Origin: Mycolicibacterium fluoranthenivorans
GTDB lineage: Bacteria > Actinomycetota > Actinomycetes > Mycobacteriales > Mycobacteriaceae
Direction of reading: 5' to 3'
NCBI RefSeq assembly: GCF_011758805.1
Contig: NZ_JAANOW010000001.1
Coordinates: forward strand, 186,001 to 250,000
Length of the DNA stretch: 64,000 bases
Part shown: one piece after another, positions 25,980 through 34,528 of the stretch
Position numbering within the stretch: position 1 is the stretch's first letter
How the letters are laid out: each line of letters begins with the position of its first letter
Translations under genes and position numbers: made by a program
The notes under the pieces: generated by a model
What the model was told of the DNA's origin: nothing
Seen by the model: only the letters and a program-made list of their open reading frames with translations
Databases searched by the model: none

Positions 25980-28365
25980 CGAAGGGCGCCATACGAGGTC
26001 AGCGGGTGATGCCGAACGCGAGCACACCGCTGCACCGGGCGCACACCGCCGGGCGAACGTACCGCCCGATGACCGTCAGACCACTCTGTTGCCGCCCGTG
26101 CGCAACACCACCGAGGCGCACCTGCGTGACCCGATCGATGTCGTCAAGGCCGCGTTGGACGGCGCACCGCCGCGCAAACCACCGCCGCCGGCACCCCCCC
26201 GTCCGCCCGCGGGCGGACCTCCGCCCGGCCCGCCGAAGGCAACGCGCGGCCGCTTCCAGTGGAAGTGGGTGCGCCGCGCCGTCTATCTCGGGCTGGTGCT
26301 GTTCCTCGTCCTGCCGTTCGTCACGTTCGCGATGGCCTATCTCATCGTCGACGTGCCCAAACCCGGTGACATCCGCACCGCGCAGGTGTCGACGATCCTG
26401 GCCAGTGACGGCAGCGAGCTGGCGAGAATCGTTCCGCCCGAGGGCAACCGCAATGACGTCAGCATCAATCAGATCCCGGTGCACGTCCGCGATGCGGTGA
26501 TGGCCGCCGAGGACCGCGACTTCTACAGCAACCCGGGCTTCTCGCTGTCGGGCTTCGCGCGCGCCTTCAAGAACAACATCTTCGGCGGTGACCTGCAGGG
26601 CGGTTCGACCATCACCCAGCAGTACGTCAAGAACGCCTTGGTCGGCGACGCCCGCTCCGGGGTGGGCGGTTTGGTGCGTAAGGCCAAGGAACTCGTCATC
26701 TCGACGAAGATGTCGCGGGAATGGGGCAAGGACCAGGTCCTGGAGTCCTACCTCAACATCATCTACTTCGGACGCGGGGCGTACGGCATCTCGGCCGCGG
26801 CCAAGGCGTATTTCGACAAACCCGTCGAACAACTCGATGTCGCCGAGGGCGCCCTTCTGGCGGCGCTGATCCAGCGGCCCTCCACGCTGGACCCCGCGGT
26901 GGATCCCGAGGGTGCGGCCGAGCGGTGGAACTGGGTGCTCGACGGCATGGTCGACATCGGTGCGCTGTCCAAGACCGACCGGGCCGCCCAGGTGTTCCCG
27001 CCGACGGTGCCGCCCGAGCAGGCCAGCGCGGCGAACCAGACCACCGGTCCCAACGGCTTGATCGAACGGCAGGTCACCAAGGAACTGCTGGACCTGTTCA
27101 ACATCAACGAGCAGACGCTGAACACCGAGGGCCTTCAGGTCACCACGACCATCGACCCGACCGCGCAGAAGGCGGCCGAGGACGCCGTCACCAAGACGCT
27201 CGACGGGCAGATGCCCGATATGCGCGCGGCCGCGGTCTCGATCGACCCGAAGACCGGCGGCATCAAGGCCTACTACGGCGGCTCCGACGCCCAGGGTTTC
27301 GATTTCGCCCAGGCCGGTCTCCCGACGGGGTCGTCGTTCAAGGTGTTCGCTCTGGTCGCCGCGCTGCAGCAGGGTATCGGCCTGGGTTACCAGATCGACA
27401 GCTCGCCGGTGACGGTCAACGGCATCAAGATCACCAATGTCGAGGGCGAGGGTTGCGGGGTCTGCAATATCGCCGAGGCGTTGAAGCGGTCGCTCAACAC
27501 CAGCTACTACCGGCTGATGCTCAAGCTCAAGAACGGGCCGCAGGACGTGGCCGACGCCGCGCACCGCGCCGGTGTCGCCGAGAGCTTCCCCGGTGTCGAA
27601 CACACCTTGAGCGAGGACGGCAAGGGCGGACCGCCCAACAACGGAATCGTGCTGGGCCAGTACCAGAGCCGGGTGGTGGACATGGCCTCGGCGTATGCGA
27701 CGCTCGCCGACTCGGGCGTCTACCACAAGCCGCACTTCGTCCAGAAGGTCGTCGACGCGGACGGCAAGGTCCTCTTCGATGCCTCGCAGCAGGACAACAG
27801 CGGCGAGCAGCGCATCGACAAGGCCGTGGCCGACAACGTCACCGCGGCGATGCAGCCGATCGCCGGCTGGTCCAGAGGCCACAACCTGGCCGGGGGCCGT
27901 GCCTCGGCGGCCAAGACCGGCACCAATCAGCTCGGTGACACCGGCGCCAACCGGGACGCCTGGATGGTCGGATACACGCCGTCGCTGTCGACGGCGGTGT
28001 GGGTGGGCACCACCTCGGGTACCAAGCCTCTGGTCAACGAATGGGGCGGACCGGTGTACGGGTCCGGGCTGCCGTCCGACATCTGGAAGGCCACGATGGA
28101 CGGTGCACTCAAGGGCACCGACAACGAGACCTTCCCCAAGCCGACCGAGATCGGTGGCTACGCCGGCGTGCCGCAGGCACCCCCGCCGCCGCCCGTGGCG
28201 CCGGTGCCGCCCCCGCCGTCGGAGACCGTCATCCAGCCGACCTTGGAGATTGCGCCCGGTGTGACCATCCCGTGGGGTCCGCCGACCACGGTGCCGCTGG
28301 GACCGCCCCCGCCGGGTGACCCCAATGCGCCGGCGCCGCCGCCCGGCCCGCCGCCGCCACCGTGA
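25972..28365 (+). CDS. ponA1: Bifunctional penicillin-binding protein PonA1
   Basis: 797 residues. Class A PBP that polymerises and cross-links peptidoglycan at the outer face of the membrane. A Pro-rich cytoplasmic tail (about residues 55-90) is followed by a membrane segment (YLGLVLFLVLPFVTFAMAYL), a GT51 transglycosylase domain (VMAAEDRDFYSNPGFS, GGSTITQQYVKN) and a transpeptidase domain with SSFK (catalytic Ser), SLN and KTGT. A Pro-rich tail ends the protein. GTG 25972 overlaps the DUF5318 gene; its own stop overlaps the next gene (GTGA). Matches Rv0050. Confidence 0.95.
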   Translation: MNSEGRHTRSAGDAEREHTAAPGAHRRANVPPDDRQTTLLPPVRNTTEAHLRDPIDVVKAALDGAPPRKPPPPAPPRPPAGGPPPGPPKATRGRFQWKWVRRAVYLGLVLFLVLPFVTFAMAYLIVDVPKPGDIRTAQVSTILASDGSELARIVPPEGNRNDVSINQIPVHVRDAVMAAEDRDFYSNPGFSLSGFARAFKNNIFGGDLQGGSTITQQYVKNALVGDARSGVGGLVRKAKELVISTKMSREWGKDQVLESYLNIIYFGRGAYGISAAAKAYFDKPVEQLDVAEGALLAALIQRPSTLDPAVDPEGAAERWNWVLDGMVDIGALSKTDRAAQVFPPTVPPEQASAANQTTGPNGLIERQVTKELLDLFNINEQTLNTEGLQVTTTIDPTAQKAAEDAVTKTLDGQMPDMRAAAVSIDPKTGGIKAYYGGSDAQGFDFAQAGLPTGSSFKVFALVAALQQGIGLGYQIDSSPVTVNGIKITNVEGEGCGVCNIAEALKRSLNTSYYRLMLKLKNGPQDVADAAHRAGVAESFPGVEHTLSEDGKGGPPNNGIVLGQYQSRVVDMASAYATLADSGVYHKPHFVQKVVDADGKVLFDASQQDNSGEQRIDKAVADNVTAAMQPIAGWSRGHNLAGGRASAAKTGTNQLGDTGANRDAWMVGYTPSLSTAVWVGTTSGTKPLVNEWGGPVYGSGLPSDIWKATMDGALKGTDNETFPKPTEIGGYAGVPQAPPPPPVAPVPPPPSETVIQPTLEIAPGVTIPWGPPTTVPLGPPPPGDPNAPAPPPGPPPPP

Positions 28366-29999
28366 CCGAACCGGACGAGTCACAGACGGTTTCCCCGGCA
28401 CCGCTGGCGCGTGATTTGCGCAGTGCCCATGACCGGGACCTGCCCAGCCGCACGGATGTGATCGGTGCGGCGCTTTCGCACACCATCGGTGGGCCGGTGG
28501 GGCGGCACGCGCTGATCGGGCGCACGCGGTTCTTCACCCCGCTGCGGGTGATGCTGGTGATCGGTGTGATCTTCCTAGCGCTGGGTTATTCGACGAAGGC
28601 CGCGTGCCTGCAGTCCACGAGTACCGGCACCGCGGCCCAGCGTGTCGCCAACTGGCAGAATCAGCGGGCTTACTACGAGTTCTGCTACTCCGACACCGTG
28701 CCGCTCTACACCGCGGAACTGTTGAACCAGGGCAAGTTTCCGTACAAGTCGAGTTGGGTGGACACCGACAGCACCGGCAAACCCAACGTCCAGTACGACG
28801 GCAGCCCGGCGATCCGCTATATGGAATATCCGGTGCTGACGGGCATCTACCAGTACCTGTCCATGACGCTGGCCAAGACGTATTCGGCTCTGACGAAGCT
28901 GGTTTCGTTGCCGTTGGTGGCCGAGGTGGTGATGTTCTTCAACATCTCCGCGTTCGGGTTGGGGCTGGCGTGGCTGGCGACGGTGTGGGCGACGGCCCTG
29001 CTGGCCGGACGGCGGATCTGGGATGCGGCGTTGGTCGCGGCCTCACCGCTGGTGATCTTCCAGATCTTCACCAACTTCGACGCATTGGCCGCCGCATGTG
29101 CGGCCGGCGCGATGCTGGCGTGGGCGCGCCGAAAACCCGCTGTGGCCGGTGTGCTCATCGGTGTCGGGGTGGCGCTCAAGCTCTACCCGTTGCTGCTGCT
29201 GGTGCCGCTGGTGATCCTGGCGCTGCGCACCGGGCGGTGGCGGGCCACGGGAACCACGGCACTGACCGCGGTGGCTACCTGGATCGTGGTGAATCTGCCT
29301 GTCCTGCTGCTGTTCCCACGCGGCTGGTCGGAATTCTTCCGGCTCAACACCCGCCGCGGTGACGACATGGATTCGCTGTACAACGTGGTGAAGTCGTTCA
29401 CCGGGTGGCGTGGCTTCGATCCCGATCTCGGGTTCTGGGAGCCGCCCTCGGTCACGAATGCGGTGACAGCGGTCTTGTTCGTCGTGTGTTGTGCGGGGAT
29501 CGCGTACGTCGCGCTGACCGCACCGCACCGGCCGCGGGTGGCGCAACTGGCCTTCCTGGTGGTCGCCGCCTTCCTGCTGACCAACAAGGTGTGGAGCCCG
29601 CAGTACTCGCTGTGGCTGGTGCCGCTGGCCGTCCTCGCCCTGCCGCACCGGCGAATCCTGTTGGCGTGGATGACGATCGATGCGCTGGTGTGGATACCGC
29701 GAATGTTGTTCCTCTACGGGGAGCAGAACCGCGGGTTACCGGAGCAGTGGTTCACTGCGACGGTGTTGCTGCGCGATATCGCGGTGTTCGCGTTGATCGC
29801 GTTGGTGATCCGCCAGATCTACCGGCCCGAGTTGGACCTGGTGCGCCATCACGGCACCATCGACGACCCGTCGGGCGGAGTGTTCGACGGGGCGCCCGAC
29901 GCCTTCCCGAAGTGGCTGCCCGAGCGGCTGCGACCGCGCCAGGTTCTGGTGGGGCCCGAGCCTGCCTCGGATGCCGAGATGGCCGACGCCGCCCGCTGA
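28362..29999 (+). CDS. GT87-type polytopic membrane glycosyltransferase (Rv0051-like)
   Basis: 545 residues with about ten hydrophobic segments. An N-terminal cytoplasmic stretch is followed by a first helix (VMLVIGVIFLALGYS), a large periplasmic loop and a series of helices including GVLIGVGVALKLYPLLLLVPLVILAL, the conserved K-x-YP motif seen in polyprenyl-phosphate-mannose-dependent GT-C enzymes. The donor and acceptor are not deducible. GTG start overlaps the ponA1 stop (GTGA), indicating coupling to cell-wall synthesis. Confidence 0.85.
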   Translation: MTEPDESQTVSPAPLARDLRSAHDRDLPSRTDVIGAALSHTIGGPVGRHALIGRTRFFTPLRVMLVIGVIFLALGYSTKAACLQSTSTGTAAQRVANWQNQRAYYEFCYSDTVPLYTAELLNQGKFPYKSSWVDTDSTGKPNVQYDGSPAIRYMEYPVLTGIYQYLSMTLAKTYSALTKLVSLPLVAEVVMFFNISAFGLGLAWLATVWATALLAGRRIWDAALVAASPLVIFQIFTNFDALAAACAAGAMLAWARRKPAVAGVLIGVGVALKLYPLLLLVPLVILALRTGRWRATGTTALTAVATWIVVNLPVLLLFPRGWSEFFRLNTRRGDDMDSLYNVVKSFTGWRGFDPDLGFWEPPSVTNAVTAVLFVVCCAGIAYVALTAPHRPRVAQLAFLVVAAFLLTNKVWSPQYSLWLVPLAVLALPHRRILLAWMTIDALVWIPRMLFLYGEQNRGLPEQWFTATVLLRDIAVFALIALVIRQIYRPELDLVRHHGTIDDPSGGVFDGAPDAFPKWLPERLRPRQVLVGPEPASDAEMADAAR

Positions 30000-30007
30000 C
30001 GCGAGTT

Positions 30008-30054
30008 CCGACGTTTCGGCGGTTCATGCGTCGCGATAGCCACCAAAACGTCGG
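30008..30054 (+). terminator. Possible terminator after the ponA1 - GT87 operon
   Basis: ccgacgttt pairs with aaacgtcgg across a 29-nt interior that can partly pair again (ggcggtt with agccacc). Located 9 nt after the GT87 stop and before the rpsF leader. No strong T-tract. Confidence 0.45.
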
Positions 30055-30139
30055 GAACGAGGGCTGGGTATCGCGCGATTTCGCAGATCAGCGGCCTGCC
30101 TGTAGCCTGGTCAGGTTGCCGACGCAGGCGACCCTCCTG

Positions 30140-30156
30140 CCACGGACACGCCGTGG
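30140..30156 (+). other. Leader hairpin upstream of rpsF
   Basis: ccacgg-acacg-ccgtgg, a 6-bp stem with 5-nt loop, ending 15 nt before the ggaggtg ribosome site of rpsF. Several bacteria have an S6:S18-binding leader before rpsF; whether this hairpin is one cannot be decided here. Confidence 0.35.
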
Positions 30157-30188
30157 CCGCAACGACCATAGGAGGTGATGGGTTTCTC

Positions 30189-30479
30189 ATGCGTCCATAC
30201 GAAATCATGGTCATTCTTGACCCCACTCTCGACGAGCGCACCGTAGCTCCGTCGCTGGAGACGTTCCTGAACGTCATCCGCAAGGATGGCGGTTCCGTCG
30301 ACAAGGTCGACATCTGGGGCCGTCGCCGGCTGGCCTACGAGATCGCCAAGCACGCCGAGGGCATCTACGCCGTCGTCGACGTCAAGGCCGAGCCGGCCAC
30401 GGTGTCCGAGCTGGACCGCCAGCTCAACCTGAATGAGTCCGTGCTGCGGACCAAGGTGATGCGGACCGACAAGCACTAG
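30189..30479 (+). CDS. rpsF: 30S ribosomal protein S6
   Basis: 96 residues. [16 protein letters not shown] at the start, [26 protein letters not shown] in the middle and LRTKVMR at the end are S6 hallmarks. It pairs with S18 (rpsR, same operon) in the platform of the 30S subunit. The ATG at 30189 is chosen; an ATG at 30178 directly behind the ggaggtg box is in another frame, and the in-frame extension to 30153 lacks similarity. First gene of the rpsF-ssb-rpsR-rplI cluster. Confidence 0.96.
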   Translation: MRPYEIMVILDPTLDERTVAPSLETFLNVIRKDGGSVDKVDIWGRRRLAYEIAKHAEGIYAVVDVKAEPATVSELDRQLNLNESVLRTKVMRTDKH

Positions 30480-30558
30480 GCCGATACACGCCGCCCATGT
30501 CGGGTGCGTTGCGTAGGCTCGCGCCCAACATAGGCTGCCCACTGCCCAGGAGGACCTC

Positions 30559-31062
30559 GTGGCTGGTGACACTGTCATCACCGTTATCGGAAACCTGACC
30601 GCCGACCCGGAACTGCGGTTCACGCCGTCCGGAGCGGCCGTCGCCAACTTCACGGTGGCGTCCACTCCCCGGACGTTCGACCGTCAGACGAATGAGTGGA
30701 AGGACGGCGAAGCGCTGTTCCTCCGCTGCAACATCTGGCGGGAGGCGGCCGAGAACGTGGCCGAAAGCCTCACCCGGGGGTCGCGGGTCATCGTCTCCGG
30801 CCGGCTCAAGCAGCGGTCCTTCGAAACCCGCGAGGGCGAGAAGCGCACCGTCGTCGAGCTCGAGGTCGATGAGATCGGCCCCTCGCTGCGCTATGCGACG
30901 GCCAAGGTCAACAAGGCCAGCCGCGGTGGCGGTGGCGGCGGCGGTGGTGGATTCGGCGGCGGATCGAGTCAGCCGCGCAGTGCGGAGCCGAAGGACGATC
31001 CGTGGGGCAGTGCTCCCGCGGCGGGCTCCTACAGCGGCGCTGACGAAGAACCGCCCTTCTGA
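30559..31062 (+). CDS. ssb: Single-stranded DNA-binding protein
   Basis: 167 residues. OB-fold about residues 1-112 ([68 protein letters not shown]), a Gly-rich linker (about 120-137) and the acidic C-terminal tip DEEPPF that recruits replication and repair partners. Homotetramer on single-stranded DNA. Start GTG 30559 with an AGGAGG box 8 nt upstream. 79-bp gap to rpsF. Confidence 0.96.
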   Translation: MAGDTVITVIGNLTADPELRFTPSGAAVANFTVASTPRTFDRQTNEWKDGEALFLRCNIWREAAENVAESLTRGSRVIVSGRLKQRSFETREGEKRTVVELEVDEIGPSLRYATAKVNKASRGGGGGGGGGFGGGSSQPRSAEPKDDPWGSAPAAGSYSGADEEPPF

Positions 31063-31098
31063 CATACACAGACGAACATTTGAGAAAGAGATAGACCC

Positions 31099-31365
31099 AT
31101 GGCCAAATCCGGTAGTACCAAGCGGCGGCCGGCACCCGAAAAGCCGGTCAAGACCCGCAAGTGCGTGTTCTGCTCCAAGAAGGGCAAGGGGCAGGACATC
31201 AACTACAAGGACACCGCGCTGCTGCGCACCTACATCAGCGAGCGCGGCAAGATCCGTGCCCGCCGGGTGACCGGCAACTGCGTCCAGCACCAGCGCGACG
31301 TTGCCGTCGCCGTGAAGAACGCCCGTGAGGTGGCTCTGCTGCCGTTCGGTTCGTCGACGCGGTAA
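31099..31365 (+). CDS. rpsR: 30S ribosomal protein S18 (zinc-type, CxxC)
   Basis: 88 residues. [34 protein letters not shown] and GNCVQHQR give S18 with the CxxC...C cluster of the zinc-binding (C+) form. Mycobacteria also carry a Zur-controlled, Cys-free S18 elsewhere; this is the primary copy. The insertion GKG in the zinc region makes it a few residues longer than the tuberculosis protein. AAAGAGATAG precedes the ATG. Confidence 0.95.
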   Translation: MAKSGSTKRRPAPEKPVKTRKCVFCSKKGKGQDINYKDTALLRTYISERGKIRARRVTGNCVQHQRDVAVAVKNAREVALLPFGSSTR

Positions 31366-31380
31366 GGGAGAAACCACATC

Positions 31381-31833
31381 ATGAAGCTGATTCTCACCGC
31401 AGAAGTTGACCACCTGGGTGTCGCCGGCGACGCCGTCGAGGTCAAGGACGGCTACGGCCGTAACTACCTGCTCCCGCGCGGGCTGGCCATCGTGGCCTCC
31501 CGTGGCGCCGAGCGTCAGGCCGACGAGATCCGTCGTGCCCGCGAAACCAAGGAGATCCGCGGCGTCGAGCACGCCAACGAGCTCAAGCAGGCCATCGAGG
31601 CCCTCGGCCCGGTCGCTCTGGCGGTCCGCGCCGGCGAGGGCGGCAAGCTGTTCGGTTCGGTGACCCAGGCCTCCGTGGTCGCGGCCATCAAGAAGGCCGG
31701 CGGCCCGAACCTGGACAAGCGCACCGTCGACCTGCCCAAGGCGCACATCAAAGCGGTCGGGACGCACCCGGTCGGAGTGCGGCTGCACACGGGCGTGACC
31801 GTGTCGGTCCCGCTCAACGTCGTCGCCGAGTAG
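31381..31833 (+). CDS. rplI: 50S ribosomal protein L9
   Basis: 150 residues. The N-terminal L9 signature G-x2-G-[DE]-x-V-x-V-x2-G-[FY]-x-R-N-[FY]-L is present as [23 protein letters not shown] long connecting helix (about residues 42-75) and a C-terminal domain follow. GGGAGAAAC upstream; only 15 nt after rpsR. A strong hairpin terminator follows. Confidence 0.96.
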   Translation: MKLILTAEVDHLGVAGDAVEVKDGYGRNYLLPRGLAIVASRGAERQADEIRRARETKEIRGVEHANELKQAIEALGPVALAVRAGEGGKLFGSVTQASVVAAIKKAGGPNLDKRTVDLPKAHIKAVGTHPVGVRLHTGVTVSVPLNVVAE

Positions 31834-31857
31834 GCTCGGTACTCCTCACGTACCTCT

Positions 31858-31901
31858 GCAACGCCCGGGTGGAAAGCTCAGAGCTTCCGCCCGGGCGTTG
31901 C
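31858..31901 (+). terminator. Terminator of the rpsF-ssb-rpsR-rplI operon
   Basis: gcaacgcccggg pairs perfectly with cccgggcgttgc (12 bp), with further pairing inside (agct / agct around cag). It begins 25 nt after the rplI stop. Strong stem; a short T-containing stretch follows (tgctgtgtct). Confidence 0.8.
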
Positions 31902-32029
31902 TGTGTCTCCAGCGAACGCAACTCCAGTTATGGCCTCAGCAACGGAAACTGTCTGTTAACCTCTTCGGCGCTTCGGCGCAATGCAACACGCCCGACCCGG
32001 CAACCACGGCCGACACGCCGGGTGACTTT

Positions 32030-32170
32030 GCATCCACAAGTTGAGACACTTTGGCGGTAGCGTTGACCTGCAGGTTGTTCGGCTACCGATGAGTTAATCC
32101 ACAAGTTCTCCCCACCCGCTCAACACGGTTGTCCAAGGCTGTCCACACGCCATCCACACCTTCATCCACA
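32030..32170 (+). promoter_or_regulatory. Array of DnaA-box-like 9-mers upstream of dnaB
   Basis: In the 503-bp stretch between rplI and dnaB, where no gene is apparent, six same-strand matches to TT(A/G)TCCACA occur: GCATCCACA 32030, TAATCCACA 32095, TTGTCCAAG 32129, CTGTCCACA 32139, CCATCCACA 32150 and TCATCCACA 32162. Each has one or two mismatches. The last four start 10-12 bp apart, close to one helical turn. DnaA binding is inferred from the motif. Confidence 0.6.
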
Positions 32171-32249
32171 GGCTCGGTTGCACCGGCCACAGCAACGTCT
32201 AATGTTGGCCCGTCGCCAGGCAGTGGCGCCGAACCCCGACTGGCTTTGG

Positions 32250-32278
32250 CTGGACTTGTCGGGGGCGCGTCCTATTGT
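32250..32278 (+). promoter_or_regulatory. Possible dnaB promoter
   Basis: -35-like ctggac (32250-32255), 17-bp spacer, -10-like tattgt (32273-32278), about 58 bp before the dnaB GTG and 80 bp downstream of the DnaA-box row. Confidence 0.45.
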
Positions 32279-32336
32279 CATGACGACTATCGCCGAACGT
32301 ATGTTCGGTCACATAACGAAGGGGGAGGGACGCTTA

Positions 32337-33716
32337 GTGGCAGTCGTGAACGACCTCGGTCATCACGGTATGGACGAGCCGCCCAGGGAGGATTTCGGCC
32401 GTCAGCCCCCGCAGGACATGGCCGCCGAGCAGGCGGTCCTCGGCGGCATGTTGCTGAGCAAGGACGCCATCGCCGACGTGCTGGAGCGCATGCAGCCCGG
32501 TGACTTCTATCGGCCCGCGCACCAAGACGTCGCGACAGTCATCCTCGATCTCTACGACCGCGGTGAGCCCGCGGACGCCGTGACCGTCGCCGCGGAGCTG
32601 GACCGGCGCGGGCAGCTGCGCCGCATCGGTGGCGCCCCGTATCTGCACACCCTCATCTCCACCGTGCCCACCGCGGCCAACGCCGGCTTCTACGCCGGCA
32701 TCGTGGCCGAGAAGGCGCTGCTGCGCAGGCTGGTGGAGGCCGGTACCCGCGTCGTGCAGTACGGCTACGCCGGAGCCGACGGCGCCGATGTGCACGACAT
32801 CGTCGACCGCGCCCAGGCCGAGATCTACGACGTCACCGACAAGCGCAACCAGTCCGAGGACTTCGTGCCGCTGGAGGACCTGCTGCAGCCCACGATGGAC
32901 GAGATCGACGCCATCGCCTCGGCGGGGGGCATGGCCCACGGCGTGCCCACTGGATTCATCGATCTCGACGAGGTCACCAACGGTCTGCACGGCGGCCAGA
33001 TGATCATCGTGGCGGCGCGTCCGGGCGTCGGGAAATCCACGCTTGGACTAGATTTTATGCGGTCCTGCTCCATCAAGCACCGGATGGCCAGCGTCATCTT
33101 CTCGCTGGAAATGAGCAAGTCCGAGATCGTCATGCGCATGCTGTCGGCGGAGGCGAACATCAAGCTCGGTGACATGCGCTCGGGCCGGATGAACGACGAT
33201 GACTGGACCCGGCTTGCGCGCCGGATGAGTGAGATCAGTGAAGCGCCGCTCTACATCGACGATTCGCCGAACCTCACCATGATGGAGATCCGGGCGAAAG
33301 CGCGACGGCTCAAGAAGAAAGCCGATCTGCGACTGATCGTCGTGGACTACATGCAGCTGATGAGCTCGGGCAAGAAATACGAATCACGCCAGCAGGAAGT
33401 TTCGGACTTCTCCCGAAGCCTCAAGCTGATGGCCAAGGAACTCCACGTACCCGTGGTGGCGATCAGCCAGCTCAACCGTGGTCCGGAGCAGCGCACCGAC
33501 AAGCGCCCGCAGGTGTCTGACCTTCGTGAGTCGGGATCGCTGGAGCAGGACGCTGACATGATCATCCTGTTGCACCGCCCGGATGCGATCGACCGGGACG
33601 ACCCGCGCGGTGGCGAGGCCGATCTGATCCTGGGCAAGCACCGGAACGGGCCGACGGCGAATATCACTGTGGCGCACCAGCTGCACTTGTCGCGGTTCAC
33701 GAACATGGCGCGGTAG
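32337..33716 (+). CDS. dnaB: Replicative DNA helicase DnaB (no intein)
   Basis: 459 residues. N-terminal primase-interacting domain (PPQDMAAEQAVLGGMLLSKDAI) followed by a RecA-like hexameric helicase domain with Walker A ARPGVGKST (about residues 227-235), Walker B LRLIVVDYMQLM and the C-terminal HRNGPT motif. The site after DLRESG, where M. tuberculosis carries an intein, reads straight on as DLRESGSLEQDADM. GTG 32337 with a GGGAGGGA box 7 nt upstream; the in-frame extension to 32178 overlaps promoter DNA. A perfect terminator hairpin starts at the stop codon. Confidence 0.95.
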   Translation: MAVVNDLGHHGMDEPPREDFGRQPPQDMAAEQAVLGGMLLSKDAIADVLERMQPGDFYRPAHQDVATVILDLYDRGEPADAVTVAAELDRRGQLRRIGGAPYLHTLISTVPTAANAGFYAGIVAEKALLRRLVEAGTRVVQYGYAGADGADVHDIVDRAQAEIYDVTDKRNQSEDFVPLEDLLQPTMDEIDAIASAGGMAHGVPTGFIDLDEVTNGLHGGQMIIVAARPGVGKSTLGLDFMRSCSIKHRMASVIFSLEMSKSEIVMRMLSAEANIKLGDMRSGRMNDDDWTRLARRMSEISEAPLYIDDSPNLTMMEIRAKARRLKKKADLRLIVVDYMQLMSSGKKYESRQQEVSDFSRSLKLMAKELHVPVVAISQLNRGPEQRTDKRPQVSDLRESGSLEQDADMIILLHRPDAIDRDDPRGGEADLILGKHRNGPTANITVAHQLHLSRFTNMAR

Positions 33717-33742
33717 AAGCCACACGTCGTCGTGTGGCTTCT
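33715..33742 (+). terminator. dnaB terminator
   Basis: agaagccacacg-tcgt-cgtgtggcttct: a perfect 12-bp stem with a 4-nt loop beginning in the dnaB stop codon, followed by cgagtttg. It marks the end of the conserved block. Confidence 0.8.
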
Positions 33743-33789
33743 CGAGTTTGATGTTCCATTCTCAAGTTGAAGGTTGATCCGATGTCCGA

Positions 33790-33990
33790 TTGGACATGAA
33801 AGTGAGAATCTTCGGCTTTCTGCATTCCCAGGACAAGGACCGAGACGCAGCTCGCCTGATCGTTGCGGGCGCCGCGGAACTGGGCCGGCACACTGCCGGT
33901 CCGGATGTCGGGTGCATGGTGCTGGCCGATCCGGACGGCAACGTGTTCTGCGGGGCCGGCGCCATAACGGCCTCGCCTTGGTGGCGCTAA
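33790..33990 (+). pseudogene. C-terminal remnant of a VOC/glyoxalase-like protein
   Basis: The 66-residue frame ends with AGAAELGRHTAGPDVGCMVLADPDGNVFC, which matches the tail of glyoxalase/bleomycin-resistance (VOC) proteins, normally GWTVLADPEGNEFC. A VOC protein is about 120 or more residues; nothing upstream supplies the first half. Probably a decayed gene. No function can be assigned. Confidence 0.5.
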
Positions 33991-34232
33991 GAGGTTGCGG
34001 AGCCAAGAGTTCCCCCAGGGCGGATCCCTCAAGCCGACAACGATTCTGCGCCCTGACGTGTAGCGGCGAACGCTCAATCGCGTGGGCATTGGATGGACGC
34101 AAGGGAAAGTCGCGATCTCCATGAACCTTGGAAGTCAGTCCCTGACCAGGGAGCGACGACGCTCTGCTGGTAGGCCATGAGGTAGTTACTGGGCGGATTC
34201 TCGTAGGAGGTCCGGTTCGGAGGAGGCTGCTC

Positions 34233-34372
34233 ATGTCGGTGCTAGAGGTTGCGCTTGATCCGTCCACGGTGATCGTCGCGGTGGATCCTGGCAAGGCGTT
34301 CAATCGGGTGTGGATCAGCAACGGGTCCGGTCTGCTCGCTGATCCGATGTCGTTATCGGTCTCGCGAGAGGG
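34233..34372 (+). mobile_element. IS110-family transposase fragment (N-terminus)
   Basis: An ATG with a ggaggagg box opens MSVLEVALDPSTVIVAVDPGKAFNRVWISNGSGLLADPMSL, the N-terminus of mycobacterial IS110-type DEDD transposases (first catalytic Asp in VAVDPGK). Similarity ends after about 45 residues, where the sequence passes into a DUF1707-like fragment. The upstream ~100 bp, including the ribosome site, look like part of the original element. Non-functional remnant. Confidence 0.65.
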
Positions 34373-34432
34373 CGTCGCACAGCGGCCACCAATGCCGCCA
34401 CCCTCGGCGCGCTGCAGAAGACTGTCAGCGCG
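34373..34432 (+). pseudogene. DUF1707 gene fragment fused behind the IS110 scar
   Basis: In the frame beginning near 34376 the translation reads RTAATNAATLGALQKTVSA, almost the same as the DUF1707 stretch SAATNAATLGALQNLVSD of the intact copy 1 gene in this window. Only about 20 codons survive. Indicates a former third DUF1707 gene truncated at the IS110 junction. Confidence 0.5.
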
Positions 34433-34528
34433 ACAGCTAGACATCGTCGAGCACAGTTCGTAGCCTGTCCCGGGACATCGACAGCCGGGCTAGGCCGCAC
34501 CATGACCGAAGGATCGTGACAAATCCGC

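Noticed and set aside
25999..28401. An 800-codon minus-strand open frame
   Set aside because: Complete shadow of ponA1, which has all PBP motifs.
31869..32060. Small plus-strand frame between rplI and dnaB (possible Rv0057 counterpart)
   Set aside because: It starts inside the terminator hairpin and shows no similarity or ribosome site; the region looks regulatory.
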